This document shows positions 11,949 to 26,400 of a DNA stretch of 64,000 bases, piece after piece (position 1 is the first letter of the stretch; every line of letters starts with the position of its first letter). Origin of the DNA: Aphrophora alni (Eukaryota; Arthropoda; Insecta; Hemiptera; Aphrophoridae); assembly GCA_963513935.1 (NCBI GenBank), contig OY740770.1, positions 92,970,511 to 93,034,510 on the forward strand, in the 5' to 3' direction. A program made the translations under genes and the position numbers. A model generated the notes under the pieces. It was not told the DNA's origin, made no database searches, and saw only the letters and a program-made list of their open reading frames with translations.

Positions 11949-14900
11949 ATTCCCCAATTTCATAAATATTGATAGACACGTTTGGCTGTAACTGGGTTAC
12001 AAACATACAGGACATCACTTCGCTTGAACAATAATGAAAACAAGACAATATTCTTGCAACTTTTATTACTGAAATCAATACCACGATCATTATTTTGATT
12101 TCTGATTTCCTGTTTAAAGGTTCGGTCCCCCTAATCATTGTCTTCACACTTGGTTAAATTCCATTTAATATCCACCTTTCTATTAAATGACCTTCAAATG
12201 ACCTCAAACACTAATATCTAACTATTGCAATCTCATTTATTTGAAGATCACTTGGCGTCCATCTTGGGCGTACTTCGTACTCCTCCTTCATCTCCCATTG
12301 TGCAGTGTTTGATTGACTTACTACGCAATATGACATTGCCTACGTGATAGACACTGGGTCGTTGGACCGTGACGTCGTATTAGAGGGTGGCGTCATCTAA
12401 CAGAAATTCAGACGGCTGCAATGTTTTTATCATTGTTGTTTTTAGACGGGTTATTAACTTAATATTTAAATTAAAAAATATTGCCAAACGTTTTTTAAAT
12501 AACTTGTACTACCGACCGTAGAGGAACTTTCTTATTTCATCAGTTTTATGTAAATATTTTTCTTCGATTTTAAGATATTGAAACTGTTAAAATAACTTTC
12601 ATGGTTCAGTTTAGTTTTGGTCGATAACTTCTCAACATGCACTTTTAGGAGGCAGCGGAAAATGTGTTTTGTTTGTGATCTTACGAGCTATATTATATTA
12701 AGATACTCCTACATCTGTTATTTTAATATTTACCTTCTAAAATTACGTAGTGTACACAAAGTATAATCAAAGTAAATAATCGACTTTGAGATTTTACTCG
12801 GCTCTGATAAAAACGTTTCCAGTATGATACCTGTCGTCTTTAGCCTAAAATTTAGGACAAATTTTGATAATTTTTAGGATTAACATATATTTTAATCATA
12901 GATTTGTGCGTAATTGGCGTTTGCATAAGATAAAAAATCAAAATGCCAAATTTCTTCAAACTAGTTTAAAAATTTTCTAAAATGTAGAACCTCTAATGAC
13001 ACGGACAGAAGGTATTGGTGATCATCTCTTTAAATTACTAATTTAGGTGTTATTAGTCAACAACGGAAAAATAATATATGTACCCGTTCTTAAAGTTCGA
13101 ATATACTGAAGTCTTCTGATCAAACTTTGGTAGAATTTGAAGCTTTAAGTGATTCAACTGAAAGTGTCAAACATAGGATGAAAGAAAATAATATTCGGCA
13201 TTATATATTAGTGTGATGTTATTGTATTTACAATTTGATGCATTAATTTAATCATAAATCTAGTAATTTAACGAAATTTTGATCAAAACTTTTTACGCCG
13301 ATTTTGACAAATTCACACTTTTAGGTTGGTGTCATAGTTTCTCATTTTGACCAATAATTCTAGAACAGGCATTTTTAGGGTGATTATTTTAGAAGGCGGA
13401 TTATTTGGGTTTTCTTAGGTAACTTTTTAGGGATTTTAGAAAATTTGATCAAGATCGTAAAATAAAATTGAAATTTTGAGTTTTGATAGTCTGGCTGTTA
13501 CCCACAAATTTTATCTTGTTATTGTTTATGGGTGTCTGAGAATGTATTTCCATTTGATGTTTAAAAATACATAAAATATTTATTTGTTGACTTTTTAATT
13601 TATATAATGCATTTGGTTTTAATAATACAAGATTGAATGGCTTATATTATCTGTTGTATTGTGATAGTTTTCTTTTCTGTATTCATTTTCTATAAAATAT
13701 TTATAGAGGAAAATATTTAATTCTAAATTTAATTTTACGTTAAATCGTTAAATGTTACGTTTATCGTTAATACAGGGTAATTATCAAATAGTTCCAAGCA
13801 ATTTATTTTATCTTCAAATTGTTGCACTATGGCCTTGGTTTTTTTACTGTTTTCGACACATGAAGTTGCGTGCTTTGATAATCGATATATTTACTCTCCC
13901 CGCCCCAGTGCTGACGTCATTATAACTCAGTTTGTTTACGTTTGTTAGTTTTATTTGGAGTCCTTTATGTCTGCTTTCTTACTTTCTTACTTTTATTGAC
14001 TCTTACTGTCTTCACGACTCTATATTTTACGAACAAATAATATTTAAATAAATAACGCTGAAAGTAAAAATGTAACCTTTTTAGAACCTAATGAATCATG
14101 TATCAGAGATATAGTACAAACCAACCATGATTTCCAAAACCTATTCGATATTTAGTTAGTACTTCATATGTAACATTTTACAAGTCGCAACATGTTTTAC
14201 CGAATTTGGTCAGTTTCAAACAATTATTTTGAAATTTGAGGAATGACGTCAAACATGATGGAAAGTAAGGACCACTGTTGTAATTGGCAAAAAAAATTTA
14301 GATAATAAGTTTCCATTTAAGTACCACTGAGTTTTAAATAGATTAAAATTGGATTTTTTAAAAAAACTATAACCTCTTTTGCAAACGATTTTAAATACAT
14401 TCTGCATATCGGTTTTATTATCAAAATTACAACTAATTGTTTAAAATCTGAGGACTAATTAATAAAATGCTACCTGGTGAAAATGTGACAAGCGACACCT
14501 TAGTGAGAATAAAACTCACTATATTACGAGAAAACGTTCTAGTAGTTGTAATCTGACTTTTCTCAATATAGATAGGTTTTACATTACATAAGATAAATCT
14601 GTTAAAAAGAAAACACGGTTGAAAAAGTTTAAAATGGTGGCAGACTTTGAAATATAAATAAGGATTTTTTCAAAGGATATCCACTTTGAAATCATCCAAT
14701 GTCCTATGATTTTCAAGATAAAATGATTACGATAAAAAGATAGTTATAACTAAAAAACAAAGCTGTTAAAAACAAAACCTAAAAAATATATAATAATACC
14801 TCTAGTGGATTTATAGTTTAATTTTAGTCAAATATTTTATGTAAACTACGATTTACTTTTAGTTGAATATTGAAAACATTCAAAATGGCATTGGCCTTGT

Positions 14901-17900
14901 CATTAAGGTCGAGGTCGGCAAACGAGGGTACACACAGAAATTTGCGTCCTATCATTAATTTTATAAAAATATAAAGTACGTATTATTTTAAAAATAAACT
15001 GTTGTGTTTTACAGTAAACAATAAGCCTATATTAATAAAATTCTTATGGCTAACTTGTTGATTATTTTCCGAGAAAATTAAATTTATAAATCTCGTTACT
15101 ATTGCCATATTTTTTGTTAGAATACACGGAGTTAAGATTTCAATTGAGATAAGTTTAATGTTTGTATAAAAACATACTGACAAGCAGGCCTCCATAAATG
15201 TATATAAATAGCTAATTATACACCCTTGAACTTGACAAATGAAGCATATTTACATCAACTGTTTGCATGTGAAATGCCTAATGTGTTTTCAAGGAGATGT
15301 TCGTATTCAGTTTGTATCATAAGAGAATGTTACAAATATGAATAAAACATTTGATAAAACGTTTCGTGGCATTGAAAATATTTTTAGACGAGTACATATC
15401 AGATTATACATAATTATATGTATGTACAGTATGTATAACGCGCACGGGAAGAGTTGTTTGCTATTCATAGTCGACGTGTAAATTCACCTTCTATTTACGT
15501 AATCTACCGGAAGTAGATGGAAGGATTAGGGCGTTTCCTTTATTGATGTCGGTTAGAATCAGAAAGTGAGGTAATATTGTTTGTAAGAGGTTGTAAAACT
15601 TGAAATTTATCTGTTATATATTTGAGTATTTTGTTATATTTTCAGTTAAACATACATTGTCTACCTAAAATGAGCTTGTCTAGGTCATTGTAATTTTAAA
15701 TGTTTTTATAAAATTTGATGAAAATCACCAGACAACAATTGTGACTGCTAAATTTCAGGACACTTTTTATGGACGTCATTTTTGTTTTTACATTTATTGT
15801 TTTTTTTTATTTAGCAAATATGATATTATCACAAAATCTTTCTCCGTTATTTACTAATTTTCACGCTCACAAAATCCTAAAAAGTAATTTTTGACATCTT
15901 TTCAGTTTGTCATTTTAGTGTGTATTAAGCACAACGAACATAAAAATTAAAATAGACACCATAAATTTTTAATAGAGGATTTTTGTAGGCTCATATAAAA
16001 ACTTGTGATAAAGAAAAAAATCAAAAGAAAAAAATCAAAATTGTGTCCACAGAAACAGTTTTGTGATGCCAGTTGGAGAGCGTTGTTGCGCCACAAATAT
16101 TAGACATGAAGTGGCACAAGAGACTCGTAGATTGCAAATGTCTTTGAGAGAATGCTCAGAAGGTTGACAGCGGCTTACAGCTCTCCAGTGTCACTCAAAA
16201 ATTCCAACTAAAAACTTTGGCTATTTGATTTTTAGTCAGTCAACAATTATACAACAAGTCTTATATTTTTAGGAAGAGTAGTCATTTTCTCTCTTCCTCT
16301 ACCATGTTCAACCGCCATATCTAATATTAAAATATTATACTGTTCGAGATTCAGTAAATTCATACCAAAGGTGGTTGTTTTGCAAAACAGAACTACGTTA
16401 ATTTTAATGCATTTTCACTTTTATTGAGCGGTACATTATTTAAGCAGCAATAATAAACTACCCAGTTGTGTAATAATGTAAGAACTAATACTTTTAAGCA
16501 TTTTTTAACATGTGATATATTTGTTACTGATCAGCACGAAAGCTATGATAGTCCTGGCGTCATCACAGCACAGCTGAGGGGTCTAAGACGAGTAGAATGT
16601 CGTTGTAAGATGCCTCTGATTTTAAGGATCAAAAACTAGTCTGTAACTTTATTCTCCTGCTACGATGGTATTTCTTTCCAATGAGAGGCAGTAAAGCATG
16701 GACGTTAAAAATACAAAAAAGAAGCAAACAGCGTTACTCAATACAAAGAGTGCTCTCGTGAGTAAATTGGAAACTATTAAAATGAGTAGTTCCATGAACA
16801 GCTTATCGTGCTCCTAGTTGAAAAGTAAACAATTATACCATTCTATATATTTTACTCAAATTAATTTGTTCATTTATGCAAATTTATTAAATCTTAGAAG
16901 AAATAACATTGAACAAAAGGGTACTTATATATTATTAATAATTTATTTGATATTTTAAACCTTGTGAAGTTTGATAAGGTTTTAATTCATACAAATACAG
17001 TATAAAAAAACAAAAAGTTCAGTGAAGAAATTTTTAATCATTTAAAAACTTTCCTTCAAAAATATTTAAAAACCGGTTCAAATTTAATTTTTCATTTGAA
17101 GTTTAATACGACTGTCCGTTATGCCTTGGAGAACTATTTATGAATATTTAATAGATCTGGAAGAGTGTTGTATTTCTGATCGGAGCACCCGCCTTGAAAC
17201 TGTCAGCAATGTTTTGAGTGGGCACCATTTTAAAAAGGAAAACTAAATTATATAAATATTGTAAAACAATCATTGAACGGGCTAGTTGCAAGGAAACAAA
17301 TTCCTTATAACGATTGGTCAAATTTTCGTAGAATACACACAGACAAAATACCAAATGATCGAGCTAAAGCAGGACATCGTTTCTCTTTGCCATTAAATAG
17401 AAATATCACATCCTCTATTATTAACTACACATTGTGTCGTCTCTTGAATTAGAAATATAAGAAATACACCCTCATCTATTTCCTATTCTTTAATTTCAAT
17501 TGACTTATTCAGGATTTAAAAGGTAAGACAACAGACGTATAGAAGACATTATATAATCCTGCAACTAAGGAAATCCTTTGGTTCAACTATAAATAAGAGA
17601 AATGAGCGAGTCTACCAATTTTTTGTATTAAAACCTTCACCGCAAAGAACAAAGTTTTTCGTTAAATTTAAAGCAAACAAATCTTGTATATAATTTCTTT
17701 TCTAAACTTATTTCACATTGTATCGTATGAGATTGCTAGGTTTTAAGTTTGCATCGTTAATACAGCGTCTCTGATATATTGCAATCTGTCTAATTATAAA
17801 GATAATAGAATCTCGAAATGCTGCTAATACGCAAAACAAATGTGGCAAAATGCAAGTTAAAGAAAATTACATTTCGCAACTAAATTGTAAAATACTAAAA

Positions 17901-18889
17901 AACCCGGTCAAGTTTATATTTTAAATAACTCATGAACTAACTGTATGTAACATCTTTTATTTATGGTTTAACAAATTTTACTTGAGTACTTTATGCTTCA
18001 CCAAAATATGATTGAAATAGTTTGTAACAATTTTGGGATATTCGAATTTCTAAATTAATAATGTACCTGGTTCAATTTCATATATAAATTATTTTAGGAA
18101 TTTTCGTGGCGGTAGTGACAAATAGACCTACTTAGAAATTATTTTATAAGCAAGTTCGTGTAGATCTTATTACTGGGTGTTTTAGTTTAATATTTATTAG
18201 TATGTCACATGATATGATTTTCTGTCCGTTTAAAACAAAAACGAGCAATCAACAAGTAGATTAGACTATTTCCATACTAATGTGAATGTCATTTTGATAT
18301 ATTTAGCATGTGTAAAGCAATCTAACGACAATCTTTGAATATATAATAATTGTAGACGTACAACTTATAAACCTATTTTATTACCCAAAAATATCAGCAC
18401 GCTACTGTTAAGTACTCTTTGACCTTTAAATAGACTGATTGTACCCATCTTCTTCCGGCTAACAATGTTTGACTTAACCTTTACCTTGATACCATTAATC
18501 AGTACTTTGACGACCTTTGAACTTTCTCTATACAATTTATTGTACCACTCAATCACAATGCGGTACAATTAAATTGAATGTTCTGATGTCTACACAATTC
18601 TTTCATAGTTAAGTGCGATTCACTGTAAAATTTATGACTTTCGACTTTCTCACAAATGATAGTTATTTAATTGTAAACAAAATAATTTTACTAGTTATTG
18701 AGGCAGTATAGATTAAAATTCTGAGAGTAAAAAGTGGGTTTTGTAATGCCTGCAAGCGGGTGAATCTAAATTTGTTTGTGGGGTTTTGTTATATTAAGAA
18801 AAATTTAAAAATCAGATTTAATTTAAATTGAAGTTCGACTAAACGGAACGTACTGGTTATTATAATTCTAAAATTTCTAAACAAATGAT

Positions 18890-19140
18890 GGGCCTATCAT
18901 GGTATTTACCCAGCCCCATCATACAATGTAATACAAGCATATCCTCTAAATGTATTACATATAGGTTTTTGTGGCTTGTAGGAATTGATAAATTGTTTAA
19001 AACAGTTGTTACACAGGTTTTCTGAACCTTGGAAAATTGTATATATCATTACATTCATGACGTCTGCTAGGCCCTAACGGGCCTCTTGTAGATGTGTATG
19101 TACAGTATTAAAAAGTCTTCGTTCTTGTCAGTCTCTTGGC
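18890..19140 (+). repeat. R1 head copy
   Basis: It begins ATCATGGTATTTACCCAGCC and continues with ATACAATGTAATACAAGCAT, GTTTAAAACAGTTGTTACAC and AGGTTTTCTGAACCTTGG. It ends with TGACGTCTGCTAGGCCCTAA. The part with GGTAGATCAAGG seen in other copies is deleted here. Confidence 0.72.
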
Positions 19141-21075
19141 CTTGACTGCCAGTTAACTAAAGCTAAATCCCCTGAATATGATGACTGTGTCATATAAATA
19201 TACATAAAGTATAAATTCCACTTTTTGTGGTTTGGGAATGATTTATTTTTCCTGTGAATATTTTCGTTGGACTTTGAGTATTTCCTATAAACAATAATTG
19301 AATTATTTAATATAATAGATTTGATAACCTCACCTAACTTGTTTTTGACGAAAAGATAGGTTTCAGTAAAGTTAAATTATTTTATGTGAAACAAAACCCC
19401 CTCACCATATAATATTGCTATTTTACGGCATAGTAAAGTTATTGCCAAAAGTTGTATAAGGCATGCGTAATTATTCTGGGATAATCGATAATAGTCGATA
19501 CTTACTTCATTGTGTAACATCTAGTAGCTCGTTATCTCTAATTATTTTTTTGACAGCAAATTTCCCTAGGCCTTCAATAAAAGGTATTCTCATATTATTT
19601 TTCCTTTTCAAAGTCAGGTTTGTACTGAATTAATTTGAACATTTTGTTTATCTCATGATGGACAGGTCTAACGTAAACCATTTTAATAGTTAGAAATTAA
19701 ACGATTGGTTTGTGACATAGAACAGACGATTATAGCATACATTTTGAGGTGATAAATGTATGAATAAAATATCGTTGTATTTAATAATGTATAATCATGG
19801 ACAATTTTAGAAGTGTGTTTTTTAACTACTACCAATGTAGATATATGGTATGGTAGACAGTTAATGGTATATGGTATGGTTGTATGGTAGACAGTCTAAT
19901 ATTGTTAACTTGTAGTTGATAATAACCTTGTTCGAGTTAGTTTATACATTGCTTGATTTGGTCGTAGAGATGAAATATTGTACTTCGTCTTATGGCAGAA
20001 CAAATCGGTGTTAACAGGAAAAAAAAATCATCTCTTGTAACTGAGAATAATATTTAACGAGTATTAACTAATACTTTAGGCTGAAACGATAAAACTCTTG
20101 GATGGGTGGTATTTTTATAGAATCCCAGTTCTACTAAAGGATTTATAGATTTTTCCCCTTTTAATATAATATTATTCTGTGTATATTTCAGTCAACTTAC
20201 AGCTCATAAATAGAATATTTCGTCCCTCAAATTTTAATAATTTAAATAAACTGGTCACAATATTCATTGAAAATTATGTTTCTTTAAAACTCTGATAAGA
20301 CATTCTACTTTTCGTTACTTGTACTGCTTGTAAAAAATACAAGGTTAAGTATATTTTAAGTTAAAATTTGGTGATAAAAAATTCGTAAGAATACAATTTT
20401 AACAAAATCATCTATAGATTTGACTGTTAATAGTGAACGCTCCAAATTTGTGTTCCATTCATTCATAATCATTTTAACCATTATGATTTTAACATAAATG
20501 TGGATTTATCGTCTCCATTTAAGGCAGCTGTATTTTAATAAAATCATTCCACGTTGATTTTAATTCTTGCCAATTATGTGTAACATTTTTAAAGTTAGAT
20601 TTTGTGATCTATTTTTATATATTTAGTTACCAAGACCATCAAACATAACCTAAATATTTTGAATATGTTAAAAATAAGTCCATTGAAATAAATAGTTTAA
20701 TACATCAAATTTGACAATTAATAATTTCATGCCAATTATTACGTAATGCTATTTTAAAGTTCTAAAAATATAATCAAAATGTTTAAAACTGTTGTATTTT
20801 CATCAAACGAATCCAGAAACTGCAATCGTGAACAATTAAAGTTGGATATCAAAAGAAACTTAAAAGTGTAGCCTATCCTTTAACTTTTAGAATCTGCAGA
20901 TGTACCACCATTATATGAGGTTAGGAGTTGAAAAGTACTTTTTTTTGCTCCCCTGTTAATGAGGTCATGTTGGATGCATTTGCTTCCAATAGGTAAAGTT
21001 TCTTTTAATTCAGGGGGATTGAATAAAGAAGAATTATTTTTTAAAGCGTACGGTTAAAAAGTTACAATCACTTAC

Positions 21076-21192
21076 CTGTCTTTTAACACAAGATTTTTTG
21101 ACCGGGTGAGCCTGTGTGCAGGCACGTAGATGAGCCTCCAGTCTAGCTGGAAGGAACGTCCTATTGCAGTTTTCACAAGGTACCAACACCGC
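21076..21192 (-). CDS. Coding exon 3 (residues 424-462), zinc finger 2
   Basis: This 39-codon exon starts after the acceptor TTGTTGTTCAG (AG at 21194-21193) and ends at a strong donor GTAAGT (21075-21070). It encodes AVLVPCENCNRTFLPARLEA followed by HLRACTQAHP. The complete finger has ligands C429, C432, H444 and C448. It is phase 0 at both ends and is the same length as exon 2, so this whole finger is a cassette that could be skipped without a frameshift. A different-frame reading over the same bases on this strand is an artefact. Confidence 0.9.
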
Positions 21193-21860
21193 CTGAACAA
21201 CAAATGTGTAGTTATTAATGTGCTATAGAAAGAATTAAAATGTTTTAACACCATTATAAAAGATTTTCTCTTAAAATAGGTTAGAAACATAATAAATTAC
21301 ACGGTTTCAAAATAAAAATAGTTAGCAATTAGAACAATGAAGGTACAGTATATATTAGCAATTAACTGTGCGAAAACATTGTTCATATACCCAAATATTT
21401 TTGCAGCTTTTTCTCGAAAATCGTAGCTATACTACTAATAATGAAAACATTTGTTTTCTTTTTGACCAAGTTTTATCAGTGGATTATAAGTTGGTATGAG
21501 TTCTTTGTTATAAGTTGTTGAATTCTAAAATTCCCTCAGACAGACAGACATTTTGAAAATAGTCTAAGTGTGTTCCTAAGGTTTAACAACGACGGAAACA
21601 GGGTATGTAAACCTTTCCCCACTAAATAACTGAAATGTTAAAGACGAGAGATTTTTTTAAAACTAATAGAGAAGGAAAGAATGTTCCTCGTGATTCAATT
21701 TAGTAATGCTTGGGTTAATTTAGAATCTAGGCTGAAGGGCAGGTTTCTAAGAGGAAATCTTGTAAACTAAACAACTTAGAAAAAATATGTTACCACTGAA
21801 GAGTTGATTTATTTCCGATAGATATTTATTAGTATGAAAGTGCACAAGTATTGCGAAACT

Positions 21861-21912
21861 TTCTCTCTCTCTCTCTCACACACACACACGCGCGCGCGCG
21901 CACACACACTCA
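21861..21912. repeat. Compound (TC)n(AC)n(GC)n(AC)n microsatellite
   Basis: A (TC)8 tract runs into (CA)6, (CG)6 and (CA)4-5. From about 21876 to 21909 it is a strict pyrimidine-purine alternation, the type of sequence that can adopt Z-DNA. It lies 670 bp upstream of exon 3 in the direction of transcription. Confidence 0.95.
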
Positions 21913-23204
21913 CAATTGAAATACCAATTGTATAAAACTATTAGTTGTCAACAATATGAATTCGGTAGTTGTAAGTAAACAAAAACAAAACGAAAATCAA
22001 CTATGGACGCTGACATAGATTTTGTAGATTCATTTAAACAATAATTTTATATTTAATAAGAACTACACTTGCTCCATTTTTACCATTTATGATAAAATGA
22101 AGTTTCTATTATAAGTACTTACCATAAGATGAAACCAACAGTAAATTAATATTTAAAATTTTGCACACTGATTTCGGTCAATAATCTTAGTATTTCACAA
22201 AAACTTGAATTAAATTGGTGGAGTATATTTTAAGAAATTAGTTTTTTATGGCCCCATGACAGATTTTTTGGTTTTTACCGATATCTCAAGAACCGGCTTT
22301 TTTTATAGAAAAATAGCAACCTATACGTAATTAGGGCGTATGAAAATTTAATCAAATTCTTTAGAGAGGAATTTGTGGTTTTGGAATCTCGTGTTTTTAT
22401 CTTATGACATGCACCATATCAGTTTTAAAAAATGAAGAAGTCCTTAGTTGTCCAAAATATGCTCAGATACCAAATTTGATTAAAATCAGTTCAATCGATT
22501 GTGTTGTGTAGCAATGCACAGATGTTAAACCCAGACAGACAGACAGAAACAGATATACATCATACAGAAACCATACATCATTCTTAAAACAGATACGTCG
22601 ACACCGGTTTTTGACCCATCACATAACTCTCTCTATATGTAAGAAAGTAATTAAGGGGTTAAACTTTTATGTAAAACTCAACAACATAATTTTGTTTTCT
22701 GTTGAGTCTTTTCTGTTATTGTGTCTTTATGTTAGCAAAAGTGTGGTAATGTTGCACCTTATAATCAGCCGTTACGAAGCAAAAGAGTCAAATCAAATAC
22801 AGTATGTAAAATAGAAAGGGTGCAATAAGTGCAACGTAAAAAAAGGGGGGAAAAAATGGTGGGCAACAACTGATTAAGTTGAACGCAGTTTTTCTCCCAA
22901 ATATTTCTAAGCCAGCACACGCAATCAAAGACCTAATAATAGGCGTACACTCATTATCAACACACTGCTTGAATAAAATTATACAGTACAAAACGTTATT
23001 TCAAATGACGTCGTTTGTAGAGAGAATTAATAATATATTCTAAAGTAGTATGTTGCGATAACAGATATTTTAAGTTTCACGCAGACAAATACAATGTCAA
23101 CATTGTTTGTAATATTAACATTAAGAATATTATATTGATCTATAGTTTTTATTGAAATCTTACATTTCATAATGTAAATTTTAGTTTATAAAGGTAAACA
23201 AGTT

Positions 23205-23465
23205 GATAGCCGCCATCATGGTACTTACCCAGCCCCCTCATGCATAATATAAACAAATATTTTAAATGCAATGACCTTTATGGTTTTTGGAACTTGTAGA
23301 AAATGTTAAATTGTACTGGTAGATCAAGAGGTCTTCCCCAGTTTGTTTAAAACAGTTACACAGGTTTTCTGAACATTGTAATTAATTGTGTACTCACTAC
23401 TTTCTTGATGTCAGCTATGCCTTCAAATAGACCTCGTAGATATTAAATAGTCTCCACTCGCTTTA
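23205..23465 (+). repeat. R1 head copy
   Basis: It starts GCCATCATGGTACTTACCCA then GCCCCCTCATG. It keeps the GGTAGATCAAGAGGTCTTCC block, GTTTGTTTAAAACAGTTACA and CAGGTTTTCTGAAC, and ends near TTGATGTCAGCTATGCC. There is no open frame. Confidence 0.75.
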
Positions 23466-26400
23466 TTAAAAATTTTGCGATTACAAAACTTACCCTACAT
23501 GGTTACTTTTTATATTGGATACCTTAGTAAAAGAAGCTGACAGCCCAACCAGTTATTTAAGTGTGAAATGTAAATGAGGCTAAATTTAAATAACTTAAAA
23601 TTAAAACAAATTTATCAATCATGTTTCTTTAAATAAACCATAATATAGTAGATAAATAATACATTCCACGATCCACTCTTATGAACTCGCTCACAAAATA
23701 TAATATTTAATATTCTGATACACTACCGACATTATATTTAAAAATGTGCACAAGTTCATGAAATCAATTTGATTATATCTTTAAAATTCTGGTTTATTAT
23801 TATAAATTTGTCAACTTTATGCATATTAGGATATAAAAGTGACATATGTTAAGATATATTAATTGTGATATTTTGGTTTTAGATTTGTGTCTTTGCAAAC
23901 AGATTAAAAAGTATGAAAAGAAGCAGACTAACCCAGAATCATCAAATTTGGCACATTATGGCAGTTAGAAATGTGAAATTTGATGATTCTTGATGTCCTA
24001 TAAGTGTGTAAAAAAATTAAATAATGTGTGGAAATTATTAGCTTTTTTATCCACAATTTTTATCCAATGATTCTGTCAAAATTCTCTGGTTTGTCAAAAT
24101 ACAATGGAGGTTTGACGCGAACCCAGAGGGGGTTTCGAGCGAAGCAAGTGTAATTTCTAATTACATATGCAGCTGCATTTTCTAGTTGAATTGAAAAAAC
24201 TGAGAAAGTTAAATTCCAAGTTGAATTTAAAAAAAAAAACGAAGAAAGTTAATGCCAAATATTTGTAAATATTGTTAATAGCGAGTTTATCAATACAATA
24301 CAAACATAAAGTTATAAGTTTCATAATTTTAAAGTTATGTTTTAAGTTTACATGTATTTCTTATTCGAAAATAGCAAATGTCCTTCATAGAGATTCAACC
24401 CCATGTTTCAAATGTATGTGGAAAAATGGTTGAAGATATAAAGTTGATTTTTTTTCGAAGTTTCTAAAGGGAATTTTTAGAGGAGTGGAGTTTCAAGATT
24501 TTCAAATAAAAACTTTTGGTCAAGTCATAGCTTATTTTAAAGAAAACATTTCGACGAAAGTTATTTTTTCAATATCTTTTACAATTTTAAAATGGCGGCG
24601 GAAATATAAACAAAATTCGTTTTACCTGTTCCTCCATTTCCAGACGGAATGAATATAAATGAAATTTGAGACAAAATTAAGTATATATATTAAAATGAGC
24701 CTTTAATTTAAATGATAAGCCACATATACTGTTTTTCAAAAGTTCAAATTAAGATTTAACTTGGCTGACCGATTAGTCAATAAAAATTTTGAGATATGAC
24801 AATTTGTTTTCAAATGTTAGGTTTCTACTCATACTTATTTTGTCTAAAAATTTTATTAGGTTAATTAGCTTATACATGATGGAGGACACACAAAAAAAGT
24901 TTTGTTTCACATTTAGGACTGCTGTATTTAAATGATAAAAAGATTTAGAAAAAAAAAAGAAAAAAAAGTTTACCAAAACTTTTAAAATAACGAGCCACCT
25001 TATATTTGAAAGTTTTGAGAAACATAATCTACCGCCCTTTAAAACTATAAATTAAATAAAAGATATTTTGTGTAAATTTACAGGTGTGAATTATTAGGAT
25101 GTCATTTTAATTCAACTTTATATCGGCAGACGTTTTTCCATAATACATTTGAGACAGTTTGTCTGAATCATGCATGTGGAATATTCGCTTTTTAGAGAGT
25201 TTTTAAAACTGTTTCCGGGGTTTAAAAACTATAATTGAAAATGGGAATTTATAGTGAATACACTAATAGACCATTTAAAGAAAGGAGAAATGTCTAAGAA
25301 ATGAAAACATGCTTGAACTCCTTGAAAACTCCTTGAAAATTGGTTCAACATGGAAAGGACAATATATCTGAACGTCCTTTGATATGTGAAAGTTTTGATA
25401 TGTGTTTTATAGGTTTTGTCAGTTTTGGTCAAGATTAGTGTAAAACTATAGGTTTTTCGAAATTTGAAATTCCGCTTATAAACTTTTTGAGTATAAACAT
25501 TTGGGTTGAATTTTTCTAAAAAGGAAGAATTTACAACTAATGAGAACACGTTAGAACGCCTTTCCGTGCTGGATATTCATGTATTATTTGTGTGTAAGTT
25601 ACAGAGGTGGAGGGATAAATGGCCTATAGAGTCCAGACATAAAATTCTCTTTGTTCAGGTCAGACCTCTCTCCAGTGGGCAGTAAGGAGGCGTTTGACGT
25701 CACTTATCCGCCTTTGCTTTTCATGAATCATGAGTCAATTCCAAATGTTGTCTCATATTTTCTTCTATAATAGGATTGAAAAATAATTACTTCAAAAGTT
25801 TATAGGAGTGAAAAATATTGCAATAGTTGCGCTCGACTTTGCAAACTATTTAAAATTAGAAATTAAACGGATTAAAATTGGTATTTTAAGACTGATGTGC
25901 ATGAACCCAACAACTAGAAGTGTATTTGTATAAAATATCATTTATTGAAGCCTAATACGAGTTGGTTTCAATGACTACAGGCAATGTTTGTGTTTGTGTT
26001 TATTATTAGTGAATTGTCTTCTTTTTCAAGTAGTTTGGCATAGGCCTATATATGTTTGTGTATTAATGAAGTTTTTAAAAAAAAAAAAATTAAAATTGGT
26101 AATGAAGTAAATTTTGAAATATTTTTCAATAAATATTTATATTTAGAACAAATATTTTAAAGTATTCATCGCCAGTACAACATCCAAAACTGTCCTGATT
26201 TTTTTATGAGAAACCATTCCCACGCACAGATGTTTTCATTTGTACAACAATACATATGTTTATTGATCTTAAGAAAATTGACTAAATTAAATCAATTAAA
26301 TCATGGTTAATTCTCCATTTGGGAGCTAAATTAACGAAAAAAGTAAAATAATGACAAAATATATTTTTAGTTCATTTTATAATATGTAGTTTACAACTGT

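Noticed and set aside
25229..25549. 106-codon minus-strand open frame
   Set aside because: Phe/Ser/Thr-rich translation from AT-rich DNA, no domain, no splice context; likely chance.
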